Of a stretch of DNA of 64,000 nt, positions 1 through 11,320 are shown one piece after another. Below the pieces are notes generated by a model. That model saw only the letters and a program-made list of their open reading frames with translations. It had not been told where the DNA came from and did not search any database. The stretch is from Microbacterium invictum (lineage in GTDB: Bacteria; Actinomycetota; Actinomycetes; Actinomycetales; Microbacteriaceae): contig NZ_JACIFH010000001.1 of assembly GCF_014197265.1 (NCBI RefSeq), forward strand, positions 682,001 through 746,000, given 5' to 3'. Positions within the stretch are counted from its first letter, which is position 1. Each line of letters starts with the position of its first letter. A program made the translations under genes and the position numbers.

Positions 1-185
1 TCGAGAAGGAAGAAGACGTGGATGCCGCGATCCAGACGGCACTGGAGACGAACGACCGCCCCGTCGTGATCGATTTCGTGGTGAGCGCCGATGCCATGGT
101 GTGGCCGATGGTGCCGCAGGGCGTCAGCAACAGCTATGTCCAGTACGCGCGCGACCACGCGCCGTCGTTCGACGAGGAGGCGTGA
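1..185 (+). CDS. ilvB: Acetolactate synthase large subunit, C-terminal end (partial)
   Basis: The window opens inside this gene; codons are read from base 3 to the TGA at 183-185. The 60 visible residues include DRPVVIDFVVSADAMVWPMV and end in APSFDEEA, which is the usual C-terminal ThDP-binding-domain tail of IlvB-type acetolactate synthase. The enzyme condenses two pyruvates, or pyruvate and 2-ketobutyrate, in valine/leucine/isoleucine synthesis. The identity rests on this tail plus the directly adjacent ilvN (1 bp gap) and ilvC. No start or upstream control can be seen. Confidence 0.9.
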   Translation, partial: EKEEDVDAAIQTALETNDRPVVIDFVVSADAMVWPMVPQGVSNSYVQYARDHAPSFDEEA

Positions 186-1757
<1,572 letters not shown>

Positions 1758-1824
1758 TCCACCCCGGGGGCTCGGCCGCGTGCAGGACCCCCGTTGAGAC
1801 CGCCGTCCGACCCGGCACGGCTCC

Positions 1825-1872
1825 GCCCGTCCGCCACAGCCTCCACACGGGGCTGCGGCGGGCGGGCTCTTT
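1825..1872 (+). terminator. Hairpin terminator after ilvC
   Basis: GC-rich arms at 1825-1841 and 1851-1867 (GCCCGTCCGCCACAGCC against GGCTGCGGCGGGCGGGC, two mismatches) enclose a 9-nt loop and are followed by TCTTT. It lies 67 bp after the ilvC stop and before the cutC promoter. Confidence 0.65.
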
Positions 1873-1964
1873 CATAGGCGAGCGGGACGATTTCGCGGTG
1901 CCGATCGCCTTCCAGTTCGAGAAGGCGGTGCGTACGACGGGGGTGTGTGCCGAGACCCGGTGAG

Positions 1965-1979
1965 TACGCTGGCACCGTG
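1965..1979 (+). promoter_or_regulatory. Leaderless core promoter of cutC
   Basis: -10 hexamer TACGCT at 1965-1970, six bases (GGCACC), then the GTG start at 1977. There is no Shine-Dalgarno sequence, so transcription probably starts at the GTG. Confidence 0.6.
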
Positions 1980-2714
1980 ACCGTCATCGTCGAGATCGCT
2001 GTTCAGGATGCCGGTGGCGCGCGCGCCGCCGTCGATGCGGGCGCCGACAGGCTCGAACTGTGCCAGGCGCTGACCTTCGGCGGCCTCACCCCCTCGATCG
2101 GGCTCATCGAGGCTGCGGCCGCGGCCGTGGGCGGCGAACGCCTCAACGTCCTCATCCGCCCGCGTGGCGGGGGGTTCGTGTACGACGCCGGCGAAGTGGC
2201 GCTCGTGGCCGCCGACATCGTCGCGGCGGTGCGGGCCGGGGCCGGGGGCGTCGTCGTCGGCGCGCTGAACCGTGACGGGCTGCTCGACCGCGACGCGCTG
2301 CGTCGATGGCGCGACGCTGCCGGCCCGGCGGAAGTGGTCTTCCACCGTGCGATCGACGCGTCCGCGCAGCCCGCGGACGTGTTCGATGCGCTGTGCGAGG
2401 AGGGGGTCGATCGCGTGCTGACCTCCGGTGGCGCACCGCGCTCGGTCGCCGGCGTGGACCGCCTCGCCGAGTTCGTGCGCCGGGGTGGTGACCGCATCGA
2501 GGTGATGGCCGGCGGGGGAGTGGTCCCCGACGACATCCCGGCGATCATCGGCGCGGGGGTGGCGGCGGTGCACCTGTCGGCACGCGGTCGCGCCGGACTC
2601 GATCTCGCCGCGGGACCCGGCGGCGGCGCCGACGGGTACGACGTGACCGATCCCGCCGTGGTCGCAGCCGCAGTCGCGGCCGCACGTGGCGCGGCCGCTA
2701 CGCTGAAGCCGTGA
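1977..2714 (+). CDS. cutC: CutC family protein (copper homeostasis family)
   Basis: 245 aa, start GTG at 1977 (VTVIVEIAVQDAGGARAAV). An ATG 30 bp upstream falls before the -10 box and is rejected. The protein is a TIM barrel of the CutC family: DRLELCQALTFGGLTPS near residue 25, LNVLIRPRGGGFVY near 55 and the glycine-rich EVMAGGGVVPDDI near 175. CutC was linked to copper tolerance in E. coli, but its biochemical role is disputed and a copper role here is family annotation only. It overlaps the next gene by 4 bp. Confidence 0.9.
   Translation: MTVIVEIAVQDAGGARAAVDAGADRLELCQALTFGGLTPSIGLIEAAAAAVGGERLNVLIRPRGGGFVYDAGEVALVAADIVAAVRAGAGGVVVGALNRDGLLDRDALRRWRDAAGPAEVVFHRAIDASAQPADVFDALCEEGVDRVLTSGGAPRSVAGVDRLAEFVRRGGDRIEVMAGGGVVPDDIPAIIGAGVAAVHLSARGRAGLDLAAGPGGGADGYDVTDPAVVAAAVAAARGAAATLKP
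2699..2713 (+). promoter_or_regulatory. Leaderless core promoter inside the cutC 3' end
   Basis: TACGCT at 2699-2704, spacer GAAGCC (6 nt), GTG start at 2711. It repeats the cutC promoter hexamer and spacing, so the next gene may be transcribed independently despite the overlap. Confidence 0.5.
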
Positions 2715-3229
2715 GCACCGGACGCGACGACGACGCAGCCCTGAGCTGGGGCGGCGATGACGACCCGACCCTCGACACCGGGACGCCTGCTCCCGAGCCG
2801 GAGCCGGTCGCCACGACGAGCCTGCCCGACGGCTACACCCCGCTCGGGAAGGGGAGCCAGGCCTACGCCGCACCCGACGAGAGCGAGACATCCGCCGACG
2901 TCGCGGCACCGGCATCCACCCCCGAGAAAGCGCCCCTGGGCAACGTCGAGCTGGTGGCGTTCGGGGTCCTCGGCGGCATCTACCTGCTCTTCACCGTCGG
3001 CTGGATCATCGGCGGGCTCCGGCTGCAGGACGTCGCAGTCTTCCTCGTCTCGCCGGCCGCGTACGTTCCGGCGTTCGTCCTCGCGGCACTGGCCCCGGCC
3101 ATCTGGTTCGTCACGACCTACCTGCTCACTCGCCGCTCGCATGCGTGGCTGCGGTTCACATGGCTGATCGTGGGCGTCGTGCTGCTGGTGCCCTGGCCGT
3201 TCATCATGGTGGGAGCGCTCGGACAATGA
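2711..3229 (+). CDS. Membrane protein with acidic N-terminal tail, unknown function
   Basis: 172 aa, start GTG at 2711 overlapping cutC (GTGA). Residues 1-75 are polar, acidic and proline-rich with no signal peptide. Three hydrophobic helices follow (about 80-100, 108-130 and 145-168, ending in the LLVPWPFIMVGAL stretch). I do not recognise a named domain. It overlaps the next small membrane gene by 4 bp (ATGA), so the two products are probably made together and may interact; function is unknown. Confidence 0.75.
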   Translation: MSTGRDDDAALSWGGDDDPTLDTGTPAPEPEPVATTSLPDGYTPLGKGSQAYAAPDESETSADVAAPASTPEKAPLGNVELVAFGVLGGIYLLFTVGWIIGGLRLQDVAVFLVSPAAYVPAFVLAALAPAIWFVTTYLLTRRSHAWLRFTWLIVGVVLLVPWPFIMVGALGQ

Positions 3230-3570
3230 CCACCGACACCATCGCGCCCCGCGCCATGCCCACGTGGCTCGCCGCCACGATCGCCGGCGGCTTCGGCCTG
3301 TTCTACGCCTACGCCGTCTGGAATGCCCTGGCCTTCCTGATCGCGCAGGCCGGCGGAACGCTCGGGCTCAACGGGCTCGGCTGGACGCTGCTCGTGTTCG
3401 CGGCACTCTTTCCGATCCTTGTCTTCGCCGGCGCGCTCGCGCTGGGTCTGCGCCGGTCCGCCGGGCAGTTCTCGCTCCTGCTGCTGGCCGGGCTCGGACT
3501 GGTCGCCGTCTTCTGGCTCAACGTCCTGGCCTATTCGGTCGCCGGGGGAGCGTCGCTGCTCGGCTCCTGA
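3226..3570 (+). CDS. Small integral membrane protein, unknown function
   Basis: 114 aa, start ATG at 3226 (MTTDTIAPRAMPTWLAATIAGG), overlapping the previous stop by 4 bp. Three transmembrane helices cover most of the chain (about 15-40, 48-70 and 83-108). An in-frame ATG at 3145 lies inside the upstream gene and is not used. No family is recognised. It is the last gene of the cutC cluster. Confidence 0.75.
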   Translation: MTTDTIAPRAMPTWLAATIAGGFGLFYAYAVWNALAFLIAQAGGTLGLNGLGWTLLVFAALFPILVFAGALALGLRRSAGQFSLLLLAGLGLVAVFWLNVLAYSVAGGASLLGS

Positions 3571-3608
3571 CGCACGTCACACGGTCAGAGCCGCGCTGCG
3601 GCGAACGG

Positions 3609-3614
3609 TAGGCT
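3609..3614 (+). promoter_or_regulatory. Candidate -10 box for serA
   Basis: TAGGCT at 3609-3614 about 70 bp upstream of the serA GTG. It resembles the -10 hexamers of the leaderless genes here, but no start codon follows at 6-8 nt, so serA would have a leader of about 65 nt. Confidence 0.4.
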
Positions 3615-3684
3615 GGACGGGCCTCGCCCCGACGACGTGCGGCGCGGCGACCCACCCCGCCCTGTGTAGCCCCGAAGGTGTGCC

Positions 3685-5289
3685 GTGTCCAAGCCAGTCG
3701 TGCTGATCGCCGAACAACTCTCTCCCGCCACGATCGACGCCCTTGGGCCCGATTTCGAGGTCCGTCACGTCGACGGCGCCGACCGCACGGCCCTGCTGCC
3801 GGCGCTGGCCGATGCGAACGCCGTGCTCATCCGGTCGGCGACGAAGATGGATGCGGAGGCGATCGCCGCCGCTCCCGCGCTCAAAGTCATCGCGCGTGCC
3901 GGCGTGGGCCTGGACAACGTCGACATCAAGACCGCCACGACGGCCGGTGTCATGGTGGTCAACGCCCCCACGTCCAACATCATCTCCGCCGCCGAGCTGA
4001 CCATCGGCCACATCCTGAGCCTCGCCCGCCGTATCCCCGCCGCGCACGACTCGCTCGCCGACGGGGAGTGGAAGCGCAGCGCCTACACCGGCGTCGAGCT
4101 GTTCGAGAAGACGCTCGGCATCATCGGCCTCGGCCGCATCGGCGCGCTCATCGCCGCCCGACTGCAGGCATTCGGCATGCACGTCGTCGCCTACGACCCG
4201 TACGTCACCAGCGCCCGCGCCCAGCAGCTGGGCGTCCAGCTCGTGACGTTCGACGAGCTGCTCGAGCAGAGCGACTTCATCACGATCCACATGCCCAAGA
4301 CCGCCGAGACGACCGGCATGATCTCCACCGACCAGTTCCGCCTCATGAAGCGCAGCGCGTACATCGTCAACGTCGCCCGCGGCGGGCTCATCGACGAAGA
4401 GGCGCTGCACAAGGCGCTCACCACCGGCGAGATCGCCGGCGCCGGCCTCGACGTCTTCACGAGCGAGCCCCCGGTCGCCGACGGGTCGGCTGCGCTGCTG
4501 CTCGACCTGCCCAACGTCGTCGTGACGCCGCACCTAGGCGCTTCCACCGACGAGGCCCAGGAGAAGGCGGGTGTCTCGGTCGCGAAGTCCGTGCGTCTCG
4601 CGCTCGGCGGCGAGCTGGTTCCCGATGCCGTGAACGTCGCCGGCGGCATCATCGACCCCTATGTGCGTCCCGGCATCCCGCTCGTCGAGAAGCTCGGCCA
4701 GATCTTCTCCGCGCTCGCGCACAGCCCGCTCACGAGCCTCGACGTGGAGGTGCACGGCGAACTGAACCAGTACGACGTGAGCGTCCTCAAGCTCGCGGCG
4801 CTCAAGGGCGTGTTCATGAACATCGTCAGCGAGTCGGTGTCCTACGTCAACGCGCCCCTGCTCGCCGAGCAGCGCGGTGTCGAGTCGCGGCTGATCGTCG
4901 ACGACGACTCCGAGGAGTACCGCAACGTCATCACGCTGCGCGGTGCACTGTCGGACGGCTCGCAGCTGGCTGTGTCGGGCACCCTCACCGGCACCAAGCA
5001 GATCGAGAAGCTGGTCGGCATCAACGACCATGCGCTCGAATTGCCGATCGAGCAGCACCATATCGTGATGCTCTACACCGACCGTCCCGGGATCGTGGCC
5101 ATCTACGGTCAGAAGTTCGGCGAGGCGAACATCAACATCGCGGGCATGCAGATCGCGCGCTCCGCCGCAGGAGGACAGGCGCTGTCGGTCCTCACCGTGG
5201 ACTCGCCCGTCCCCGACGAGCTCCTCGACGACGTGCGTTCGGCGATCCAGGCCGATCTGCTGCGTCAGATCGAGATCACCGAGTCGTAA
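3685..5289 (+). CDS. serA: D-3-phosphoglycerate dehydrogenase
   Basis: 534 aa, start GTG at 3685 (VSKPVVLIAEQLSP). It oxidises 3-phosphoglycerate to 3-phosphohydroxypyruvate, the first step of serine synthesis. The catalytic half has the NAD motif GLGRIG at 148-153, the RGGLIDE loop near 231 and the catalytic His in TPHLGAS near 281. A long C-terminal part follows: an intervening (ASB) domain at about 320-450 and a terminal ACT domain (HHIVMLYTDRPGIVAIYGQKF onward) for serine feedback. This is the long form typical of Actinobacteria. leuB follows after 24 bp. Confidence 0.97.
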   Translation: MSKPVVLIAEQLSPATIDALGPDFEVRHVDGADRTALLPALADANAVLIRSATKMDAEAIAAAPALKVIARAGVGLDNVDIKTATTAGVMVVNAPTSNIISAAELTIGHILSLARRIPAAHDSLADGEWKRSAYTGVELFEKTLGIIGLGRIGALIAARLQAFGMHVVAYDPYVTSARAQQLGVQLVTFDELLEQSDFITIHMPKTAETTGMISTDQFRLMKRSAYIVNVARGGLIDEEALHKALTTGEIAGAGLDVFTSEPPVADGSAALLLDLPNVVVTPHLGASTDEAQEKAGVSVAKSVRLALGGELVPDAVNVAGGIIDPYVRPGIPLVEKLGQIFSALAHSPLTSLDVEVHGELNQYDVSVLKLAALKGVFMNIVSESVSYVNAPLLAEQRGVESRLIVDDDSEEYRNVITLRGALSDGSQLAVSGTLTGTKQIEKLVGINDHALELPIEQHHIVMLYTDRPGIVAIYGQKFGEANINIAGMQIARSAAGGQALSVLTVDSPVPDELLDDVRSAIQADLLRQIEITES

Positions 5290-5313
5290 TCCGAGAACCC
5301 CGCGAGGAGAGCA

Positions 5314-6366
5314 ATGTCGCGCGTCGTGAAGCTGGCCGTCATCCCGGGTGACGGCATCGGTCCCGAAGTCATCGCCGAGGCGGAGAAGGTGCTGGATGCC
5401 GCGACCGCGGCCTCCGATGTCACCTTCGACAAGACCCGATTCTCACTCGGCGCCGCCCGATTCCTCGACACCGGTGACACGCTCACGGGCGACGATCTGA
5501 CGGCGATCAAAAGCCAGGATGCGATCCTGCTCGGCGCCGTCGGCGGCGTGCCCGGTGACCCGCGGCTGAAGGACGCGAACATCGAGCGGGGGCTGCTGCT
5601 CACGCTGCGGTTCGAGCTCGACCACTACGTCAACCTGCGCCCGTCCAAGCTGTACGCGGGCGCACCCGGACCGCTGGCCGCGCCCGGCGAGATCGACTTC
5701 GTCGTCGTCCGCGAAGGCACCGAGGGTCCGTACGTCGGCAACGGCGGATCGATCCGCACCGGCACCCCGCACGAGGTCGCGAACGAGACGTCGGTGAACA
5801 CGGCCTATGGCATCGAGCGCGTCGTGCGGTTCGCATTCGACCAGGCCGAGCGGCGCCGGCGCCGGCTCACCCTCGTGCACAAGACGAACGTCCTCGTGCA
5901 CGCCGGTGCCATATGGAAGCGGATCGTCGACGAGGTGGCGGCGGAGCACCCGGATGTGGCCGTAGACTACCTCCACGTCGACGCGGCGACGATCTTCCTG
6001 GTCACGAACCCGGGCCGCTTCGACGTGATCGTCACCGACAACCTCTTCGGCGACATCCTCACCGACTTGGCCGGCGCCGTCACCGGAGGCATCGGCCTCG
6101 CCGCTTCGGGGAACATCAATCCCGACGGCGCGTTCCCCTCGATGTTCGAGCCCGTCCATGGCTCGGCGCCGGACATCGCGGGCCAGCAGAAGGCCGACCC
6201 CACGGCAGCGATCGGCTCCATCGCGCTGCTGCTCGATCACCTCGGGCTGCACGATGAGGCCGCACGAGTGTCTCGCGCGATCGAGCAGGACATCGCCTCC
6301 CGGGACGGCACCGCACGCACGACCGCGCAGGTCGGCGACGCCATTGCGGCGCGGGTTCAGGCGTAA
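5314..6366 (+). CDS. leuB: 3-isopropylmalate dehydrogenase
   Basis: 350 aa, start ATG at 5314 behind GAGGAG (5302-5307). It oxidatively decarboxylates 3-isopropylmalate in leucine synthesis. Motifs seen are the N-terminal GDGIGPEV, the substrate loop [16 protein letters not shown], the active-site stretch ESxG-like [12 protein letters not shown], and [15 protein letters not shown] with metal-binding aspartates; [13 protein letters not shown] closes the nucleotide site. The 350-aa length matches the actinobacterial LeuB subgroup. It sits between serA and ilvE, forming an amino-acid cluster apart from leuCD at 50-52 kb. Confidence 0.97.
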   Translation: MSRVVKLAVIPGDGIGPEVIAEAEKVLDAATAASDVTFDKTRFSLGAARFLDTGDTLTGDDLTAIKSQDAILLGAVGGVPGDPRLKDANIERGLLLTLRFELDHYVNLRPSKLYAGAPGPLAAPGEIDFVVVREGTEGPYVGNGGSIRTGTPHEVANETSVNTAYGIERVVRFAFDQAERRRRRLTLVHKTNVLVHAGAIWKRIVDEVAAEHPDVAVDYLHVDAATIFLVTNPGRFDVIVTDNLFGDILTDLAGAVTGGIGLAASGNINPDGAFPSMFEPVHGSAPDIAGQQKADPTAAIGSIALLLDHLGLHDEAARVSRAIEQDIASRDGTARTTAQVGDAIAARVQA

Positions 6367-6419
6367 CCTGGAACCGCCTGCCGCTGTCGCCTGCGGCGCC
6401 GCACGAGACAGGATGGAAC

Positions 6420-7532
6420 ATGACTCTCATCGAACCGACTGACCGGGCCACGGCAGACGTCGCGCCGCTCGAGTTCGCCGTCACGAAGAACCTCGCCGCG
6501 AAGAATCCGGCACAGCGTGCCGAGATCCTGGTCGATCCCGGGTTCGGCACCAGCTTCACCGACCACATGGTCGACATCTGCTGGTCGGCGCGCGGAGGCT
6601 GGCATCGCCCGCGCGTGCAGCCGTACGGCCCCATCGCGCTGGATCCCGCCGCCGCCGTGCTGCACTACGGTCAGGAGATCTTCGAGGGCATCAAGGCCTA
6701 TCGTCACGCCGACGGCTCGATCCACACCTTCCGTCCCGAGCACAACGCCCGTCGTCTGCAGCGCTCGGCCCGTCGCCTCGCCCTGCCCGAACTGCCCGTC
6801 GAGTACTTCCTCCAGTCGCTGCGCGAACTGGTCGCCGTCGACGGCGACTGGGTGCCCTCGGGCGCGGACCAGAGCCTCTACCTGCGGCCGTTCATGTTCG
6901 CCAAGGAAGCGTTCCTGGGCGTGCGACCCGCGCAGAAGGTGGCGTACTACCTGATCGCGAGCCCGGCCGGTGCCTACTTCACCGGCGGCGTGAAGCCGGT
7001 GTCGATCTGGCTGAGCGAGGACTACGCCCGCGCGGGCCGCGGCGGCACCGGTGCGGCCAAGACCGGCGGCAACTACGCCGCCAGCCTGCTGCCGCAGTCC
7101 GAGGCCTACGAGAAGGGATGCGACCAGGTCGTGTTCCTCGATGCGGACGGCAACGTCGAAGAGCTCGGCGGCATGAACGTCGTCTTCGTCACGAAGGACG
7201 GCACCCTCGTGACCCCGCAGTCCGAGTCGATTCTCGAGGGCATCACCCGCGACTCGATCCTGCAGCTCGCCCAAGACCGCGGACACCGCGTCGAACGACG
7301 CGCCGTGCCGCTGCCCGAGTGGCGCGACGGTGTGGCATCGGGAGACATCGTCGAGGTGTTCGCGTGCGGCACGGCCGCCGTGGTCACCCCCATCGGCGTG
7401 CTGAAGGCGGCCGGGTTCGAGGATGTCCAGCCCACCGGCACCCTCGCGCTCGAACTGCGCGGCCACCTGACCGACATCCAGTACGGGCGCGCCGAAGACA
7501 CCCACGGCTGGCTCACGCGACTGGACGCCTGA
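6420..7532 (+). CDS. ilvE: Branched-chain amino acid aminotransferase
   Basis: 370 aa, start ATG at 6420. A PLP fold-type IV transaminase that performs the last step of Val/Leu/Ile synthesis with glutamate as donor. Motifs are YGQEIFEGIKAYRH, RPFMFAKEAFLGV, and the PLP-lysine region TGAAKTGGNYAASL; EELGGMNVVFV and SILEGITRDSIL follow. The length and order match the actinobacterial large IlvE. It lies 53 bp after leuB and 2 bp before the FAH-family gene, so probable cotranscription. Confidence 0.96.
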   Translation: MTLIEPTDRATADVAPLEFAVTKNLAAKNPAQRAEILVDPGFGTSFTDHMVDICWSARGGWHRPRVQPYGPIALDPAAAVLHYGQEIFEGIKAYRHADGSIHTFRPEHNARRLQRSARRLALPELPVEYFLQSLRELVAVDGDWVPSGADQSLYLRPFMFAKEAFLGVRPAQKVAYYLIASPAGAYFTGGVKPVSIWLSEDYARAGRGGTGAAKTGGNYAASLLPQSEAYEKGCDQVVFLDADGNVEELGGMNVVFVTKDGTLVTPQSESILEGITRDSILQLAQDRGHRVERRAVPLPEWRDGVASGDIVEVFACGTAAVVTPIGVLKAAGFEDVQPTGTLALELRGHLTDIQYGRAEDTHGWLTRLDA

Positions 7533-7534
7533 CG

Positions 7535-8302
7535 ATGCGGATCGCCCGTTTCGCGCACAACGACACCATCCGCTACGGCATCGTCGACGACACCGACCTC
7601 GTCGTGCTCGCCGGCGACCCGCTGTTCGCCGGATTCGACACGACCGGTGAGCGCGTGCCGCTGGGCGAGGCCGCGTTGCTCGCGCCGGTCATTCCGCGGT
7701 CGAAGATCGTGGCGGTCGGGCGCAACTACCACGACCACGCCGCCGAGTTCGGCAACGAGGCGCCCTCCGAGCCGCTGCTGTTCCTGAAGCCGAACACATC
7801 GGTCATCGGGCCGGGGGATGCGATCGTGCGGCCGCCGCAGTCCCAGCGCACCGACTTCGAGGGCGAACTCGCCGTCGTCATCGGCCGTGTCACCAAGAAC
7901 GTCACGCCCGAGACCGCTCTGGACCACGTCCTCGGGTACACGATCGCCAACGACGTCACGGCGCGTGACCTGCAGCGCAGCGACGGCCAGTGGTCGCGGG
8001 CGAAGGGATTCGACACCTTCTGCCCGCTCGGCCCCGCGATCGAGACCGACTTCGACCTCGACGGCGGTGCGCGCCTGGTGGCCCGCGTCAACGGCGACGT
8101 CAAGCAGGACGCTCCGATCTCGGACATGGTCCACTCCGTCGCCGACATCATCGCGTATGCGTCGGCGGCGTTCACCCTGCTGCCCGGCGATGTCATCCTC
8201 ACCGGCACCCCCGCCGGGGTCGGGCCGTTCGAGGCCGGCGACACCGTCGAGGTGGAGATCACGGGGCTGGGCACGTTGCGCAACACCGTGCGCGATGCCT
8301 GA
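7535..8302 (+). CDS. Fumarylacetoacetate hydrolase (FAH) family protein
   Basis: 255 aa, start ATG at 7535, 2 bp after ilvE. A short N-terminal region (residues 1-50) precedes the FAH fold with KIVAVGRNYHDHAAEFG, the metal-ligand segment FEGELAVVIGR, GYTIANDVTARDLQ, KGFDTFCPLGP and the GDVILTGTPAGVGPFEAGD C-terminal motif. Members of this family hydrolyse or decarboxylate 2-oxo acids such as acylpyruvates or oxaloacetate; the substrate cannot be set from sequence. It overlaps the next gene by 8 bp. Confidence 0.88.
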   Translation: MRIARFAHNDTIRYGIVDDTDLVVLAGDPLFAGFDTTGERVPLGEAALLAPVIPRSKIVAVGRNYHDHAAEFGNEAPSEPLLFLKPNTSVIGPGDAIVRPPQSQRTDFEGELAVVIGRVTKNVTPETALDHVLGYTIANDVTARDLQRSDGQWSRAKGFDTFCPLGPAIETDFDLDGGARLVARVNGDVKQDAPISDMVHSVADIIAYASAAFTLLPGDVILTGTPAGVGPFEAGDTVEVEITGLGTLRNTVRDA

Positions 8303-9605
8303 ACCGCGGCATCCATCGGTGGAGGGGGTGGATGCCGCTTCCCTCGGCGACGTCACGCAGATCCAGCGCCGCACGGTGCGCATCCTCGCCGCCGGGCAGG
8401 TGCTCGGCGGCATCGCCTTCGGCGCGACGGTGTCACTGGGCGCTCTGCTGGCAGCCGACATCTCCGGGCAGGACGCGCTGTCGGGGCTCGCGACGGCGTC
8501 GGTCACCCTGGGCGCTTCGCTGTGCGCGATCCCGCTGGCACGACTGGCGTCGAAGCGGGGCCGCCGCTTCGCCCTGACGCTCGGCAACCTGCTCGCGCTC
8601 GTCGGCATCGCGGTCGTGCTCGTGGCGGCCGCGTCGCGCATCTTCCCCCTGCTGCTGGTGGGCGTGATCCTGATCGGCGCGGGCAACGCGGGCAATCTGC
8701 AGTCGCGCTTCGCCGCCACCGACCTGGCGCGCAGTGAGAGACGCGCGCGCGATCTCGGAACCGTCGTGTGGGCGACCACCATCGGCGGAGTCGTCGGACC
8801 GCTCATGCTCACGCCGGGGGAGGCACTGGGCCAGGCCATCGGGATGCCGCCGCTGACCGGCGCCTACGCGTTCTCGATCGTCGCGCAGATCGGCGCGTTC
8901 GTGCTGTACATCATCGCGCTGCGGCCCGATCCGCTGCTGGTCGCACAGCACCTCGCCCGCGGCCAGGCGGCCCACGCACACATCGTGGAGGCCGACCGGC
9001 CCATCGCCGCCCGGTACGCCATCTTCGCCGTCACCGGCAGCCACGTCGTCATGGCGTCGGTCATGGCCATGACCCCCGTCCACCTGGCCCACCTCGACCC
9101 CACCCACGTCACGACGATCGTCGGGTTCACGATCGCGCTGCACGTGTTCGGCATGTACGGGCTGTCGCCGCTGTTCGGCATGCTCGCCGACCGGTGGGGG
9201 CGCGTCCGAGTGATCCTGCTCGGCCAGGGACTGCTGGTCGGAGCGCTGCTGGTCGCGGCGCTGGCGTCGCACTCGCAGTGGGCGGTGCTGGTCGCCCTCC
9301 TGCTGCTCGGGCTGGGATGGAGCGCGGCCACAGTGTCGGGCGCGGCCCTGCTGACCGAGAGCACGCTGACCGCGATGCGCCCGCGGCGTCAGGGCCTCAG
9401 CGACACGATCATGACGTTCTCGGCGGCCGTCGGCGCGGTGCTGGCCGGGTTCATCCTCGGGTGGATCGGCTACGGCGGGCTGGCACTGGTGGCGCTGGTC
9501 GTCGTGATCGCGGTGACGGTCCTTTCGCCGTACGCCCGCCGCGGAGCGCGCGTGGACGCCGCGGCGGTCACGATCGAGCCGGATGCCGCGCGCGACCAGA
9601 ACTAG
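8295..9605 (+). CDS. MFS transporter
   Basis: 436 aa, start ATG at 8295 ([19 protein letters not shown]), overlapping the FAH gene by 8 bp. Twelve hydrophobic helices are seen in two halves around a loop near residue 215. The first intracellular loop has [16 protein letters not shown], a form of the MFS GxxxDRxGRR signature, and the second half has [16 protein letters not shown]. The substrate is unknown. The last codons overlap the gltX -10 box. Confidence 0.88.
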   Translation: MPEPRHPSVEGVDAASLGDVTQIQRRTVRILAAGQVLGGIAFGATVSLGALLAADISGQDALSGLATASVTLGASLCAIPLARLASKRGRRFALTLGNLLALVGIAVVLVAAASRIFPLLLVGVILIGAGNAGNLQSRFAATDLARSERRARDLGTVVWATTIGGVVGPLMLTPGEALGQAIGMPPLTGAYAFSIVAQIGAFVLYIIALRPDPLLVAQHLARGQAAHAHIVEADRPIAARYAIFAVTGSHVVMASVMAMTPVHLAHLDPTHVTTIVGFTIALHVFGMYGLSPLFGMLADRWGRVRVILLGQGLLVGALLVAALASHSQWAVLVALLLLGLGWSAATVSGAALLTESTLTAMRPRRQGLSDTIMTFSAAVGAVLAGFILGWIGYGGLALVALVVVIAVTVLSPYARRGARVDAAAVTIEPDAARDQN

Positions 9606-9618
9606 ACTGGACCGGATG
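9603..9618 (+). promoter_or_regulatory. Leaderless core promoter of gltX
   Basis: TAGACT at 9603-9608 includes the TAG stop of the MFS gene; seven bases later comes the gltX ATG at 9616, with no ribosome site. Confidence 0.6.
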
Positions 9619-11130
9619 TCCACTGCACCGCACCCCGCCACGACCACCGCCACCGGAAGCGACGTCCGCGTCCGCTTCTGTCCCTCACCGACCGGGCTGC
9701 CGCACGTCGGCATGGTCCGCACCGCCCTGTTCAACTGGGCGTACGCGCGTCACACCGGCGGGAAGATGGTGTTCCGCGTCGAAGACACCGACGCCGCCCG
9801 CGACAGCGAGGAGAGCTACCGGCAGCTCGTCGACGCGCTGACCTGGCTCGAGATCGACTGGGACGAGGGCGTCGAGAAGGGCGGCCCGCACGAGCCGTAC
9901 CGGCAGTCGCAGCGGCACGACATCTACCGTGAGGTGCTCGGCACGCTCATCGCCAGCGGCGCTGTGTACGAGTCGTACTCGACCGCCGAAGAGATCGACG
10001 CGCGCAACGCGGCGGCCGGCCGCGCGAAGCAGCTCGGCTACGACAACCACGACCGCGAGCTGACCGACCAGCAGAAGGCCGCCTTCCGTGCCGAGGGACG
10101 CGAGCCCGCCTGGCGGCTGCGGGTGCCCGACCACGACCTCACGTACGTCGACCTGATCCGCGGCGAGGTGACGTTCCCGGCGGGCTCGTTCCCGGACTTC
10201 GTCGTCGTGCGCGCCGGCGGCGTGCCGCTGTACACGTTCACCAACCCGGTCGACGACGCGCTCATGGGCATCACCCACGTGCTGCGCGGTGAGGACCTCA
10301 TGCCGTCCACGGCGCGCCAGCTCGCCCTGTACGCCGCGCTCATCGACGCGGGGGTGACCCGGTTCGTGCCGCGGTTCGGGCACATGCCGCTCGTGCTCGG
10401 CGAGACCGGCACCAAGAAGCTTTCCAAGCGCGACCCGCAGGCCGATCTGTTCCTCCACCGTGAGCGCGGCTTCATCCACGAGGGACTGCTGAACTACCTC
10501 GCACTGCTGGGGTGGTCCATCGCCCCCGACCGCGACGTCTTCAGCCGGCAGGAGCTCATCGAGGCGTTCGACATCGTGGACGTCAACCCGAACCCGGCTC
10601 GGTTCGACCAGAAGAAGGCCGAGTCGATCAACGGCGACCATGTCCGCACGCTCGCGCCGGCCGACTTCGCCGCGCGTCTGGTGCCCTACCTGACGGCCGC
10701 CGGGTTGGTCGAGGAGCCCCCGACCGCGCAGCAGCAGGAGATCCTGGATGCCGCGGCTCCGCTCGTGCAGGAGCGGATGCAGCTGCTGGGCGATGCGCCC
10801 GGCCTGCTCGGATTCCTGTTCCGTGACGATGTCGTGCCCGAGGAGGACGCGCTGGCGAGCCTTCCCGCGAACGCAGGGGAGGTGCTGGCGGCATCCATCG
10901 ACGCTCTCGCCTCGGTACCCGGCGACGGGTTCGTCGCCGCCGCCGTTCAGGACGCGCTGGCAGCCGCTCTCATCGACGGCCTCGGGCTCAAGCCGCGCGT
11001 CGCGTACGGTCCGCTGCGTGTCGCAGTGAGCGGCCGGCGGATATCGCCGCCGCTTTTCGAATCCATGGAGCTGCTCGGCAGGACGGAGTCGTTCCGGCGC
11101 CTCAAGGCCCTTGCCGAGCGACTCGCCTGA
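9616..11130 (+). CDS. gltX: Glutamyl-tRNA synthetase
   Basis: 504 aa, start ATG at 9616 ([19 protein letters not shown]). A class I synthetase charging tRNA-Glu, and in most Gram-positive bacteria also mischarging tRNA-Gln for the GatCAB route. The HIGH motif appears as [22 protein letters not shown] (residues 23-44) and the KMSKS loop as KKLSKRD near 272. The C-terminal anticodon-binding helical domain is complete. It is followed by tRNA-Gln on the same strand. Confidence 0.97.
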   Translation: MSTAPHPATTTATGSDVRVRFCPSPTGLPHVGMVRTALFNWAYARHTGGKMVFRVEDTDAARDSEESYRQLVDALTWLEIDWDEGVEKGGPHEPYRQSQRHDIYREVLGTLIASGAVYESYSTAEEIDARNAAAGRAKQLGYDNHDRELTDQQKAAFRAEGREPAWRLRVPDHDLTYVDLIRGEVTFPAGSFPDFVVVRAGGVPLYTFTNPVDDALMGITHVLRGEDLMPSTARQLALYAALIDAGVTRFVPRFGHMPLVLGETGTKKLSKRDPQADLFLHRERGFIHEGLLNYLALLGWSIAPDRDVFSRQELIEAFDIVDVNPNPARFDQKKAESINGDHVRTLAPADFAARLVPYLTAAGLVEEPPTAQQQEILDAAAPLVQERMQLLGDAPGLLGFLFRDDVVPEEDALASLPANAGEVLAASIDALASVPGDGFVAAAVQDALAAALIDGLGLKPRVAYGPLRVAVSGRRISPPLFESMELLGRTESFRRLKALAERLA

Positions 11131-11142
11131 CACGCCGCGGGT

Positions 11143-11171
11143 TTGGCCGAGCCGTGATCGTGGGCTAAGCT
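11143..11171 (+). promoter_or_regulatory. Promoter of tRNA-Gln
   Basis: -35 TTGGCC at 11143-11148, 17-bp spacer, -10 TAAGCT at 11166-11171; predicted start near 11178, about 26 bp before the mature tRNA. Confidence 0.55.
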
Positions 11172-11203
11172 TGACCCTCGGAACGGCTTCGGCCGAACCC
11201 CCT

Positions 11204-11275
11204 TGGGGTATGGTGTAATTGGCAACACGGAGGTTTCTGGTACCTTTGTTCTTGGTTCGAGTCCAGGTACCCCAG
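11204..11275 (+). tRNA. tRNA-Gln (anticodon CTG)
   Basis: A full cloverleaf of 72 nt. The acceptor TGGGGTA pairs with TACCCCA, the D arm is GTGT...ACAC, the anticodon stem GAGGT/ACCTT carries loop TTCTGGT giving anticodon CTG (codon CAG), and the T arm CTTGG/CCAGG has loop TTCGAGT. CCA is not encoded. A hairpin terminator follows. Confidence 0.93.
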
Positions 11276-11280
11276 CTCTG

Positions 11281-11308
11281 AAAAACCCCCGCTCAGGCGG
11301 GGGTTTTT
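11281..11308 (+). terminator. Intrinsic terminator after tRNA-Gln
   Basis: Arms AAAAACCCCCGC (11281-11292) and GCGGGGGTTTTT (11297-11308) with a 4-nt loop. The T-run on both strands means it could also end transcription of the oncoming DUF262 gene. Confidence 0.85.
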
Positions 11309-11320
11309 CGTTGTCTGGAC

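Noticed and set aside
3678..5351. 557-codon plus-strand frame over serA
   Set aside because: An Arg-rich alternate frame of serA, which has full domain matches in the other frame.
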